DNA of 64,000 nucleotides from Cladocopium goreaui. Lineage: Eukaryota; Sar; Dinophyceae; Suessiales; Symbiodiniaceae. The first letter of the stretch is position 1. Every line of letters starts with the position of its first letter. A program made the position numbers and the translations under genes. The notes beneath the pieces were generated by a model that was given only the letters and a program-made list of their open reading frames with translations, was not told where the DNA came from and ran no database searches. The stretch is from positions 21,001 to 85,000 of the forward strand of contig CAMXCT020006323.1 in NCBI GenBank assembly GCA_947184155.2, written 5' to 3'. Of this stretch, positions 12,191 through 20,673 are shown piece after piece.

Positions 12191-15100
12191 AGGATGCCAC
12201 ATCAGCTTCATCTTGTGGTAACGGATGCGCTCGGCAAGGAGTGCACGCGTTGACATCTTTGTGAGGCCATCCGCATACTGTCTCTCAGAGCTCACCCATC
12301 GGAGCATACCTCCAAGTGAGGTCAGTTGCTCTTTTGCAACACGGATTTCAAGGCCGGTGCGCTTGTCCACGGTGGAGGCACCTGCAAGGCTTTCTTTGTG
12401 GTAGGAGTCGTAGAGGGCCTTCGCATCAGTGATGAGGCAAGGCTGCAAGGTTGAGGTTTCATCCAAATGGTCTCGAAGGTTTTGCGTAGGTCGAAGCATG
12501 CAGCTCCAAAACCTGGCAACATATTCGGCCATGTCGGAGGATTGGCCGCAAGCTTGGGCTTCGGCACTCAAACTGCTCCTTGCAACACGTGGCAGCTTGA
12601 AGCTGCGCCAGTCAATGATGTGAAAATGGCTCTCGCCTTGAAAAATCTCGTCCGTGGCAAAGAAGGCAGTGTAACCACCCTGTGAAGTGTGATCTTCACG
12701 AACCCCATGTGCAGCATCAAACATAAAGAAAAGTCTGATGTCGTCCAAGCTCTGGACGTTCAAAGGCTCATAGCGCAATCGCAGATCCAGGTTTTGCTTG
12801 GCAAACTTGAGCAGCTGGTTCGCCTCAATGATGGCGCGCAGCTTGTTGGTCTTCTGCTGGCCGCTAATGAGGCTGGCACTGCATTGCACATGTGGGGCTG
12901 TTTGAACTGCTGGCCATTGTATTGATCCCAACAAAGCACGTAGTTGAGACTTGTCGTGCTCGTTCATCTCATCTTCAGCAGAACGGCCTTTGTGGATGGT
13001 GATGGGCTTCACCTTTTTCCAGTAGTCCTCTTGGTGGACTGACCATGCATAGTTCTGCCGCTCCAACTTCACACCGCAGTATTCCAAGGTCTGCGTGTCA
13101 GCTTCCCAAGTTCGAAAGTTGAAAACTTCCTTCAGCCGCTTCTCAACATCAGCATATACTGCAGAGGTCTCATCTCCTGCAGCCAGAATGTCATCGACAT
13201 GGATGATGAGGAGGCCAACCAACTTGGGCGTGTCGCCATCAGTGATGTTGGAGTCATCGAAGAGCATGAAGAGGCAGGGATCAAGTTGATGTCGTTTCCA
13301 ACCAAGGCCTTCAAGTCTACGCAGGGCTTCCAGGTACCATCTACGTGGTGCATCCAGTTGTCCATAGACAGGTTTCTTCAGGTACATACGGGTCTCAGGA
13401 GGAGCACCAAGGATTCGTAGAGCTTCTGCTGGAAGACGAAGCCATAGTTGACGTTCTTGTGGAAGTCCTTGCAAAAAGGCTGTTGACACATCTGCGGCCC
13501 AAGCTTTCCATCGCAAGCATGAGGACACCGTCAGCAGGATTGATCTGCTCAGGCGGCTGGTCGTAGGGCTCGCAGTGTCAAGGTTGCCATTCAAAGCATC
13601 GACATCGTTGAAACCTCTGACAACCAATCGTGCCTTCGCACGTGGGGTGCCGTCAGTGTTTTTGGACCATTTCAAAAGGATTCTGCTTGTCAAAGTCCTT
13701 TCAGGTATGGCGTCTGCTGATGTGGAAAACTCCCACACGCCATTTTCGAAAAACGACTGAAGTTCTTTCACCTTGGCCTGGAGGAACAGCTCCTTCTCAG
13801 CAGCAGTGAGGTGTTTCTCGGAGATCTCACCTTTGTTCTTGGCCATGTCGCGGCGAAAGACTCGTTTTTGTTGGACTTTGGCATCTTGGGCAACTTTCTT
13901 GGCTGAGCTGCGTTGGTCCTGGGCTGTCATCCCAAGCTCCTTTCTGGTGGTGGCATTGATCTGAAAGACCGTGATTCCAAACCATTGAGCAGGCAGTTGA
14001 TGCTTCTTCAGGTCTTTGGTGAAGTGCATCTGGTTCTTGAAGTCGTCAGTGAAGGAGGCAATCTGGCCGTCAATGGTGTGGTGGACAGTCACTCTAGTAT
14101 TGTCGAGGTGCTCCACCGGGATTGGGATGTCCTTGAAGCCGTTGGGGTCAAACAACCTGGGTCTTGTCAGAGTAACGGAGACGCAAGTCCCCAAACTCCA
14201 TTGCACGTTCCTCTCAGCCAATGCCTGTGCGGTGTGTTGCACTGGACGAAGCTGCATGTGAACGTGTGTCTGTATCACTTGAGTAGCAATTGGACATAGG
14301 TGCTTGCTTTCCATGTAATCGAACTTTTGGAGTTGGTGTGATAGATTGATTTTGAGATGTACTACTTTGAGACGGACTATCGGGGATACATTTTGTACGC
14401 GGAAGGTTGTTGACGCGGGGATACTATTGGGGTCAAACAAGGTCTTGCGAGGATGTACATGGTGGCGTATCAAACATCCTGCTTTGACTTCCCAAAAGTC
14501 TCTGTTGGTGGTTCCAGGTCGCAGCTCAAAATAGCCAGTCTCGGGTCTGAAGTGCCAATCGCTAGGAAGTCCATCAGGATCAACATCTTCGACCTGAAAA
14601 ACAACGTTGGCCAAGTCGTCATCATCATTGGGTGTTGGCTTTGAATAAGGTCCATCTTGGTTTCGTCGTTGATGTCGGTATGGTTGGTTGAAAATGGGCA
14701 TCATCTCTTGTCGATCAAGTCTGGCTCTTCGCTGTTGAAACGTTTCTCCAAAAGGTAGTGGTGGTTGTATTGACTGTGGCACTGAAACTGGTGTGGTTTG
14801 TGGCAATGAATGTTGTGTATCTTGTGGCACTGAATGTTGTGAAGGCAAAGGCAGTGAAGAGGGTGATGGTTGTTGAATTGAGGAGAGTGAAGGTTGTGGC
14901 AATGTAAGTTGTGATGGTGGTTGTACTGAAACATGTTGGTCAGGAAATGTTGGTATTGAAGTTGGATTCACAGGTGACGTTGCCATCGGTGTTGGTGGAA
15001 ATGGTTCAGCTGAAGGCTCAAACAAGTTCTCGGCATTGTCGTTGGTGTCGGGTACAGGAACATCTTGAGGAAGGTCTGCACCGTTGTTGTGGATCAAGTC

Positions 15101-16534
15101 GTTGTTGGCAGCATCATCTTGTTCAGGAGGAATTGGAACTTCATCATCGGCAAGCGATGGTTCATAGCTCACTGAAGGTGCTGGAGACATCGCCAGACGT
15201 CTTCTTTTGGAGATTTGCTCAGGGTTTGAACTGTCTGACATCATCTCTTCGTCTTCCTCCACATCGTCGATGAGCTGCTTGTTCACACGGTTCAAGTCCA
15301 GGTACCGAGTGACTCCACGTGACTTGATCTGTCTGATCACATTCTTTGCTTCCTCCAAGTTGTCGATGACGTTGGTGGCCAAGGCATGGAAGTCTGGTCT
15401 GCAGTGATGAGGTGCACATCGTATAAGCTGAGTCTTATAGCAAATCCAGTAACATGTTGGTTTGCCATCTCCATCACATTCGACCATCAAAACTTTGGCT
15501 GGGCCCTTCCAACGTATCTTGACTAAGTCGCTCTGTTGTGCATCTCGCCAAAAGTAGCAAGTCTGGCCCACTGACAGCTTGATGTTGTCACCAGCATATC
15601 GGCGAAGTAGTGCACGCCGTAGCTTCTGGTCAGTATCCGCTTGGAGAATTGCAGTTTTGGCCATGTTTCTTCGCTGCAGGGCTTCTTCAAAAGAGGATCC
15701 ACCAGCAAGATGAACTGGAGTGATCTGGTCAGAGGTCAGGAGGTTGCCAATTGATGGCTGATACCCAAGAAGCCACTGAGATGGGCTGTAGCCAGCCACA
15801 GTTGGTTGAGCACTCAGCTGAGGGAGGATGTACGTCAAGGCCGTTCGAAGTCCATCGGGGCCATGCAAGTCCAAGTCAGAAATGTACACCTCAATGGCTT
15901 TCCTCAGCACGGCATGTCGCCTCTCAACCAAGCTCATTCGTGTGTGGGCTTCACCAGGGGCAACTTCATGGTTTATGGACAAAGAGTCAGTCCATTCAGC
16001 CATCTGGTCACTGACCCATCCTCTGCCTTCATCTGTAAGAAGTTTGGCTGGTGGCCCAAAATGGGCAATCCAAGACCGCTCAAATCCAGTGATCAGGTCG
16101 CCAGTCTTCTCTTTGTGCAGCAGCGTGGCGGTCTGATACTTGGTGGCCATGTCGATGTTGGAGAGAATTGGGTATTTCACGCCACCCTCTTTGATCCAAA
16201 AGACATCTGATTGAACCTTCTGGTTGAAGTTCTCTGCAGTGTTGATGCTTGAAGGTGCTGGCTGATTTGGTTTACGATACCTTTGACAGGCGGCACAAAC
16301 GTAGGTTCCAGCAACTTGGATCAAAGTTTCACTGGCATTGCGGCTTTGAAGAAGCTCGACCAAGGACTTTGTGGAAGGATGTCCAAGGTTCCTGTGGAGT
16401 TTCTGAACCACTCGCAAGGCTTCGGCCTTGCCTTCCACATGCAAGTCAATCATCTTGCCGACGTGCTCCTTCACCTCTTGGACTGCAAATCCAGCCCCAA
16501 GGGTGAGGTACTTCCGGAGAATCCGGAGAAGCAA
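11285..16534 (-). CDS. Copia polyprotein part 2: integrase, RT, RNaseH and C-terminal tail
   Basis: Frame of 1749 codons; its first residues are probably reached by frameshift, not by independent start. Integrase: zinc finger H47-x4-H52 and C80-x2-C83, catalytic D110, D168 and E204 (DDX35E), then an SH3-like C-terminal region. A Pro/Ser/Gln-rich linker spans about 450-610. Reverse transcriptase: AWAADVSTAFLQG with D1015, a VYGQLDAPRRWY motif near 1056, and HVDD with D1114/D1115. RNaseH: D1273, E1325, D1370 and D1422. Residues 1451-1749 are beyond the usual copia end: a Lys-rich and acidic stretch, hydrophobic segments at about 1546-1563 and 1576-1596, a heptad-like helix at about 1608-1660, and H1709, C1714, C1730, C1733. 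It acts in reverse transcription and integration in virus-like particles. Confidence 0.93.
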   Translation of the reverse strand: MLLRILRKYLTLGAGFAVQEVKEHVGKMIDLHVEGKAEALRVVQKLHRNLGHPSTKSLVELLQSRNASETLIQVAGTYVCAACQRYRKPNQPAPSSINTAENFNQKVQSDVFWIKEGGVKYPILSNIDMATKYQTATLLHKEKTGDLITGFERSWIAHFGPPAKLLTDEGRGWVSDQMAEWTDSLSINHEVAPGEAHTRMSLVERRHAVLRKAIEVYISDLDLHGPDGLRTALTYILPQLSAQPTVAGYSPSQWLLGYQPSIGNLLTSDQITPVHLAGGSSFEEALQRRNMAKTAILQADTDQKLRRALLRRYAGDNIKLSVGQTCYFWRDAQQSDLVKIRWKGPAKVLMVECDGDGKPTCYWICYKTQLIRCAPHHCRPDFHALATNVIDNLEEAKNVIRQIKSRGVTRYLDLNRVNKQLIDDVEEDEEMMSDSSNPEQISKRRRLAMSPAPSVSYEPSLADDEVPIPPEQDDAANNDLIHNNGADLPQDVPVPDTNDNAENLFEPSAEPFPPTPMATSPVNPTSIPTFPDQHVSVQPPSQLTLPQPSLSSIQQPSPSSLPLPSQHSVPQDTQHSLPQTTPVSVPQSIQPPLPFGETFQQRRARLDRQEMMPIFNQPYRHQRRNQDGPYSKPTPNDDDDLANVVFQVEDVDPDGLPSDWHFRPETGYFELRPGTTNRDFWEVKAGCLIRHHVHPRKTLFDPNSIPASTTFRVQNVSPIVRLKVVHLKINLSHQLQKFDYMESKHLCPIATQVIQTHVHMQLRPVQHTAQALAERNVQWSLGTCVSVTLTRPRLFDPNGFKDIPIPVEHLDNTRVTVHHTIDGQIASFTDDFKNQMHFTKDLKKHQLPAQWFGITVFQINATTRKELGMTAQDQRSSAKKVAQDAKVQQKRVFRRDMAKNKGEISEKHLTAAEKELFLQAKVKELQSFFENGVWEFSTSADAIPERTLTSRILLKWSKNTDGTPRAKARLVVRGFNDVDALNGNLDTASPTTSRLSRSILLTVSSCLRWKAWAADVSTAFLQGLPQERQLWLRLPAEALRILGAPPETRMYLKKPVYGQLDAPRRWYLEALRRLEGLGWKRHQLDPCLFMLFDDSNITDGDTPKLVGLLIIHVDDILAAGDETSAVYADVEKRLKEVFNFRTWEADTQTLEYCGVKLERQNYAWSVHQEDYWKKVKPITIHKGRSAEDEMNEHDKSQLRALLGSIQWPAVQTAPHVQCSASLISGQQKTNKLRAIIEANQLLKFAKQNLDLRLRYEPLNVQSLDDIRLFFMFDAAHGVREDHTSQGGYTAFFATDEIFQGESHFHIIDWRSFKLPRVARSSLSAEAQACGQSSDMAEYVARFWSCMLRPTQNLRDHLDETSTLQPCLITDAKALYDSYHKESLAGASTVDKRTGLEIRVAKEQLTSLGGMLRWVSSERQYADGLTKMSTRALLAERIRYHKMKLMWHPEYTSAKKKTAAEREASRTEFAEPKKKKKESQTTSPTFSSSLQHATPEPPHHSDMFEECDMTEDERFEDECYLAEERYLAEEPYKPVEAYAGFVKNAKAIVYALTLCATMPAASAMHVPLDHEHGRWGIYFFWIILILLLLGLAFALGRRRGIRLQRARQAEDVSAALNRLDSLQLRNDRHDVETQRMREEINMLQEVRHNLELERRSANVMAIMMEYNGHQIRHMVGRIDRLQGLIANHQMPCPLGDTILVQENLDETQWHVDADCPILQMNRTPIYELDHCQLCAPRDVRMVQDRAFTGR

Positions 16535-16853
16535 TTGCAGCAGCCAGTGTGGCGGCCATGGCAGGCTGGTAGTCCTGCATGAAGGTGGTCTTCAGAGTGT
16601 TGAAACCTTTCAGATGGCCTTCAAGTCGGCAGTGTTGATGATCTCCTGGACAAAGGCGATTCATGGCCTGTGCCACCGCAGCTTTCGAAGTCAAGATGGT
16701 GGTGTCCTTGCGCACAGGCATCCATGAGCCTTCATCAGTCATGCAGACACATCCATATTGGCATTGATGGAATCGTGCTCGATGTCCAGGAAGATCTCGT
16801 AGTGAGCTCGTCTTCCAGGAGAGAGCTGGAGTTGGTTGTTCAAGGTGTGCATG
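16446..16853 (-). other. Bridging frame between the two polyprotein parts
   Basis: After the TGA at 16854-16856 the gag frame stays open through this stretch. It reads LRDLPGHRARFHQCQYGCVC, then CPGDHQHCRLEGH, then DYQPAMAATLAAAI, before running into a stop beyond about 16446. From about 16505 the sensible protein continues in the other frame (GAGFAVQEVKEH). The segment therefore looks like one continuous coding region split by a stop and a +1 shift. The likely shift region is the CCCTTGGGG run near 16495-16505. Confidence 0.7.
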
Positions 16854-17180
16854 TCATCCTTCTCCAAGCTGCTTCAGGTAAATCCTCCTGCAAAACCGCA
16901 GGTGAACTCTGTGATGCCATTCTCGAAGTTGTTGCAACTGTTGGCATTTGCGCTCGTTCTGCATGTTGGCGTTCTGCATGGGAGACCAAGGCGAACAGGA
17001 TGGTGCAAGTAGAACTTCATCTGGTAGTTCCTCATCGAGCAAGTCCATGAAAGCTCGTTGATGAGATCGCAGTGAAAAGTTCCATCCAGTTTCAAATCCA
17101 AATCGCTGGGTCTCCATGCCAAAGGAAGTTGCAATCTCAGAAGTTCGGCCATGCCCACAGTAGACTTCCCATAGTTTTCG
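16600..17180 (-). other. C5 DNA-methyltransferase-like segment inside the copia polyprotein
   Basis: Gag-protease frame residues about 645-710 read LWEVYCGHGRTSEIATSFGM and FGFETGWNF, like SAM-binding motifs I and II, then LLAPSCSPWSPMQ, like the catalytic PC motif IV with Cys704 (PSC in place of PPC). After the TGA, LEQP..LSW resembles motif VI (ENP), and QCQYG ... PVRKDTTILTS resembles the late QC-YG ... K-T-x-TN region of phage-type cytosine methylases. Retrotransposons carrying C5 methyltransferases have been reported in dinoflagellates. This assignment is inference from motifs, and the TGA falls between the two halves. Confidence 0.5.
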
Positions 17181-19106
17181 AGGTCGTCTCTCTTCCATGT
17201 CATGAAGAGTTTGGGCAATGTAGGCCTCTGCCGCCTTCAGGCATGTCAGCACAGAGTTGTTGATGGATTTCAGCAGCTTGCCTTTGAGGAGAAGTGAACC
17301 TTCAGGTGCTGGGTGCTCGTCGGCTATATACACATTCTCAGTGGTCTGGAAGTGCTCAAGGGTGTAGTTGGGGCCGTCTTCATCTTCAAGCACCAGGTCA
17401 AAGGTAGCACCATTGGAGATGATCGCTGGGTCGAAGTCCTCAGTGAGCGGCAGCAGGTATTCACTGTGTCGTCCAAGAGTTGCGTCACACCACTCACCAT
17501 TGTTGAACTTGATGCGATCGTTGAGGAAGTCCAGGGACATGCCAAGAGCTTTTGTGATTGGTCGTCCAAGCAACATTGGTGTCTCTCCCTTCAAGAGGAA
17601 CGCTTGGACCAATCCAAATTGGTGGTTCACGAAGATGGGCAGGTGCACTGTCCAAGAGCTAACTGCTTGGTGATCACCTCCAAAGTGGAAGTTTCTGTTG
17701 GCCTTCTTGAGGGTGATCTCGTGCACAGGGAAGTTGAGCTTCTTGAGGTGGTCCAAATATCTGCAAAAAGGACCATAGCCCATCAAGAAAGAGGAGGCAC
17801 CAGGATCCATCATCGCACAATCTGGCCTTTGAGCTCCAGATTGGTCCTCGAACATCACCATGCCGCTCTCAGGGTCGAAGATGTTGTTCGAAGCAACTCC
17901 TTCAATGGCTTGTCGCTTGTTGGGACCAGTTGGAGTAGCCTTTTGAGTTGGCTTGGATCCTTGGGTGCATTGCGCTGTCGTATGGCTTGTTGATCCGCAT
18001 CGAAGACATCGAAGTGCAGCTTGTGCTCGACCTTTGGGATCATGAGGCTTCATTGGCGGCTTGGAGTACTTCACATTGTTCTTTCCTCCACGCCCTTTTC
18101 CACGACCCTTCTTTCCTTTGCCCTTGTTGTTGATGGGCTGTTGGTTGGAGCCGGAGGCATTGGGGTCAAGTGCAACGACAGGCAAGAAGCCTCTCGACAT
18201 GCGAAGTTCGTTGAACCTTCGTCGAGCATCCACATAGCTTGCAAAACACTCATCGTACTCGTCAGGGTCATAGCCGTAGTCATCCATGATGGGATCATCC
18301 GTAGTTTCCTGGTAGTAGACAGCATCGCAGTCAAACTCATCATAGTTGCCATCATCTTCCCAAGCACCATCGTCGTACTCATAGTAGGCAAAGTCGTCAT
18401 CCTCAGCCATGTAGCCCCAAGCGTCATCTTCATAGGCGTTGTTGTCCTCATCCACATAGTATCCACGACCTCTTCCAGAAGGGCGTGATGAGGAAGACCA
18501 TCGGCTGGGGTTTGGAACATGGCTGTGCTTGTAGTCCTGACCAAGGATGGAGTACAAAGCTTGCTGAATCTTCGTACGCTCCAAGGAGTTGGCTTGAGTC
18601 ATCACCATCTGCTTCTGCTCCTTGGAAATGTTGGATTTTGCCAACAAGTGCCATCCTTGAACTTCTGCTGGAAGCTTGACTCCATGCTTTTCTACTCGGC
18701 GAAGTCGATCATCATGGTCGGTGATGAACTGAAGGAGGCTCTGACCACTGCGACGTCCTTGGCTTTCGAAGTATGCGGCAAAGTCCGCAGGCATCTCCAC
18801 CTTGCTGTCATACTGGAAAGCTGCGTCCAACAGGGCCAAGATGTCCTTCAGGGCGGTGTCGCCGCTCACGAACTCCAAGTCAAAGTCCTCGACAAGTTTC
18901 CATGCTGTTCCTTGCAAAGAACCAAGCAAGTTCAGCACACACTCGCCTTTTCTGTTCATCAGCTCCATTTTCTTGGCATAGATGATGATTCGTTTCCGCC
19001 ATTCCTTGTAGTTCGCTGGAGTGCCATCAAAGACAGGGATGTAGCTGTCGCGAGTGCTCTGCTGGTCCAAGGCAGTTGCGCTCGAAGTCGTTGCGCCCGC
19101 TGACAT
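16854..19106 (-). CDS. Copia polyprotein part 1: Gag, zinc knuckle, protease and start of methyltransferase-like segment
   Basis: 750 codons from ATG at 19106 to TGA at 16854. Residues 20-190 are a copia-type Gag (YIPVFDGTPANYKEWRKRI). An unusually acidic Tyr/Asp-rich tract follows at about 215-300, then a basic KGKGKKGRGKGRGGK patch near 328-342. The zinc knuckle is C367, C370, H375, C380 (CX2CX4HX4C). A retropepsin-like protease begins at D434 in MMDPGASSFL, where the usual D-S/T-G is D-P-G, with a later LLGRPI motif. Residues 645-750 start the methyltransferase-like segment. The ATG lies 238 nt after the 5' LTR. Gag packages the RNA and the protease cuts the polyprotein. Confidence 0.9.
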   Translation of the reverse strand: MSAGATTSSATALDQQSTRDSYIPVFDGTPANYKEWRKRIIIYAKKMELMNRKGECVLNLLGSLQGTAWKLVEDFDLEFVSGDTALKDILALLDAAFQYDSKVEMPADFAAYFESQGRRSGQSLLQFITDHDDRLRRVEKHGVKLPAEVQGWHLLAKSNISKEQKQMVMTQANSLERTKIQQALYSILGQDYKHSHVPNPSRWSSSSRPSGRGRGYYVDEDNNAYEDDAWGYMAEDDDFAYYEYDDGAWEDDGNYDEFDCDAVYYQETTDDPIMDDYGYDPDEYDECFASYVDARRRFNELRMSRGFLPVVALDPNASGSNQQPINNKGKGKKGRGKGRGGKNNVKYSKPPMKPHDPKGRAQAALRCLRCGSTSHTTAQCTQGSKPTQKATPTGPNKRQAIEGVASNNIFDPESGMVMFEDQSGAQRPDCAMMDPGASSFLMGYGPFCRYLDHLKKLNFPVHEITLKKANRNFHFGGDHQAVSSWTVHLPIFVNHQFGLVQAFLLKGETPMLLGRPITKALGMSLDFLNDRIKFNNGEWCDATLGRHSEYLLPLTEDFDPAIISNGATFDLVLEDEDGPNYTLEHFQTTENVYIADEHPAPEGSLLLKGKLLKSINNSVLTCLKAAEAYIAQTLHDMEERRPRKLWEVYCGHGRTSEIATSFGMETQRFGFETGWNFSLRSHQRAFMDLLDEELPDEVLLAPSCSPWSPMQNANMQNERKCQQLQQLREWHHRVHLRFCRRIYLKQLGEG

Positions 19107-19330
19107 AGCTCTCGTAGAGAAGCACTGCCCAGGGCCAAGTAGAAGAGAAGCACTGCCAAGCCAGAGCCCGAGGTCCTTGACAAATTCAAAGATGTAGGAC
19201 TGGCAAAGTGCAAAGCTCGATAGATCTTGTCCAGAAAGTTGTAGAAGGAAATCACAAGGTTGAAGGTGAGGTTGTAAGGGTTATTGGTTAAGTTGGAGTG
19301 CGCAGCAGCAGCAGGAGGCCGAGCAATCTC

Positions 19331-19343
19331 GGCTCCGCTACCA
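19331..19343 (-). other. Primer binding site, tRNA-iMet-like
   Basis: On the coding strand one T follows the 5' LTR, then TGGTAGCGGAGCC. Initiator tRNA-Met commonly ends CTGCTACCA, whose complement TGGTAGCAG matches eight of nine bases here. Copia elements typically use iMet tRNA. Confidence 0.75.
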
Positions 19344-19344
19344 A

Positions 19345-19589
19345 TGTAGCTTCTGCAGGGTTGAAACACAGAAAGCAAAGTAGGAACCCACGAAGTTTCC
19401 AAGAGGCAATGGTGGTGCAAGCGCTCGAAGTCTGCACCTTTTCGCAGCAGCTATGGCTTGGTGAAATTCCCGCCCACCTGCCAATGGTATTGAGCAGAGT
19501 GGGCAACGTTGGTGAAAATGGATACCTGACAGGTCGATATAAAAATGGTACCTGGCAGGTGGATTCATGTTGCATGTATGCAAATGACA
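19345..19589 (-). repeat. 5' LTR of the copia element
   Basis: 245 bp, read as identical to 10951-11195. Contains the T-rich promoter-like stretch near 19535-19545. The coding-strand end abuts the primer binding site. Confidence 0.95.
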
Positions 19590-19594
19590 ATAAG
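19590..19594 (+). repeat. Target site duplication ATAAG (right)
   Basis: Matches 10946-10950 and fixes the outer boundary of the element. Confidence 0.9.
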
Positions 19595-19927
19595 TAATGT
19601 AAGTAATGGATAATGATGAATAAATATCCCATCCAAACTGGGTCTTGGGTTGGCACCAACAAGATATGACACCTCTGGCGGCCTGCGACTGTCAGGCATA
19701 TGGAGAAAATCGAACACCCATGGCATCAGGTGGCCATGAGAAGCCTTGATGCTTTGGATCGTGTTGCTTCGCAGCTGGCACTCGTTTTTTAAATAGATAT
19801 GGACTGAATGCAACCAGCCAAACTAATGCCGCCAAGATTTTTCGGATTTTTTGGAATCATATCTACAACGCAAAGATAGTACAAGCGTGCCCCGAAAATG
19901 GGATGGTTATGGATGATTATGGATGGT

Positions 19928-20039
19928 TACCCTCTGGTAATTTGTTACATAGCTATTGAAAATGGCCCAGTCGAAATAGTGGATTTACCCATTAAACATG
20001 GTGATTTTCCATAGTTTTTTGTATGTTTACCAGAGGGTA
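19928..20039. mobile_element. Foldback MITE copy A (TACCCTCTGGT family)
   Basis: 112 bp. Ends TACCCTCTGGTAA and TTACCAGAGGGTA are perfect inverted repeats. Internal halves, including CATAGCTATTGAAAATGG and GGTGATTTTCCATAG, pair imperfectly so the whole folds back. No coding capacity. A TA target duplication is possible (TA-CCC...GGG-TA), as for mariner-type MITEs. Related copies lie at 21424-21527 and 53824-53929. This copy abuts a minus-strand exon candidate. Confidence 0.85.
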
Positions 20040-20151
20040 ATGCTCCAAATGACCAGGCCCGGCCCACCTCGGCTTCACTGAGCACGAGGCCCGCATCATG
20101 GAGATGTCTTATCAGCTCAGCCTGGGTCATTCGAACACGGTCGGAAGGCAC
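20040..20151 (-). CDS. Candidate exon of an unknown minus-strand gene, running into MITE copy A
   Basis: Begins after a good acceptor (ACGTTTCGTTCAG) and reads VPSDRVRMTQAELIRHLHDA then GLVLSEAEVGRAWSFGA, clearly protein-like with GC-ending codons. The frame runs directly into the foldback element, whose end offers CTCTG|GTAAAC as a donor. Splicing there to the element's far CCAG would give a short tail and a stop. It joins in phase 0 with the exon at 20268-20335 across a 116-bp intron. Product not recognised. Confidence 0.5.
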
Positions 20152-20267
20152 CTGAACGAAACGTCGGAGAATTCTACGAAAGTGTAACGAAAAGATACAA
20201 AAAGGAAATATATATCGAAATATGCATTCCTAGGAAAACCAAGTCGGCATGTATGCGTCGCTCGCAC

Positions 20268-20335
20268 CTTCTCGTTTGAAGAAGAACCCTTCACGGCCAA
20301 TCTTTCCATGATGGCCTTCGGGTGCGAACAATTTC
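20268..20335 (-). CDS. Candidate exon upstream of the previous one
   Basis: 68 nt between GACACAG and a GTGCGA donor. In the frame that joins the next exon it reads KAIMERLAVKGSSSNEK. A second frame (APEGHHGKIGREGFFFKRE) is also open but hits a stop after splicing, so the first is preferred. Product unknown. Confidence 0.45.
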
Positions 20336-20545
20336 CTGTGTCAACCCAGTCAACCCTTAGTGCCTTAGTGATCTATCTTCCCATTAAAATCACAGGCTGG
20401 AACACCCACAAATGACACAAACCCATTCGAACCCAGTGTGATTTTTGGTGCACTGGTGGATGTGTCAGGGCCGCGCTGGAAGTCACTAGAATCGCCCATT
20501 ATTTGCCGAGGCATTTTCGGGTCCCTCCTATTGAGGCTTTCTCAC

Positions 20546-20673
20546 AGCCATGTGGCAGTTTGGAGATGATGGATCATTTTTTTCTCGATCTCCAAGGCCT
20601 TCAAGTCGCTGATACTCGTCTTTTCCAAATCCTCCGGGGAGAACATAGGTTCCCTGGCTCGCAGGCGTGGTGG
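20546..20673 (-). CDS. Candidate exon, same strand and probably same gene
   Basis: Reads PPRLRAREPMFSPEDLEKTS and then ISDLKALEIEKKMIHHLQTA on the minus strand, ending at a GTGAGA donor. The phase does not match the exon at 20268-20335 directly, so another exon or a different donor is needed. The frame is open further upstream (toward 20700), and the acceptor is uncertain. Confidence 0.3.

Larger units (their letters stand above)
10951..19589 (-). mobile_element. Complete Ty1/copia LTR retrotransposon, recent insertion
   Basis: The element is 8639 bp, bounded by 245-bp direct repeats and flanked by ATAAG on both sides (10946-10950 and 19590-19594). LTRs start TG and end CA on the coding strand. 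Domain order is gag, zinc knuckle, protease, methyltransferase-like segment, integrase, reverse transcriptase, RNaseH. Integrase before RT defines the copia class. The coding region splits into two frames by one TGA and one +1 shift. All catalytic residues of integrase, RT and RNaseH that I looked for are present. By eye the LTRs are identical, so insertion was recent on an evolutionary scale, and the element or its parent may still be mobile. The interruptions could be translational recoding, recent damage or consensus errors. Confidence 0.95.

Noticed and set aside
11285..16534. Many plus-strand open frames across the retrotransposon
   Set aside because: They are antisense shadows of the polyprotein, whose catalytic motifs fix the minus strand.
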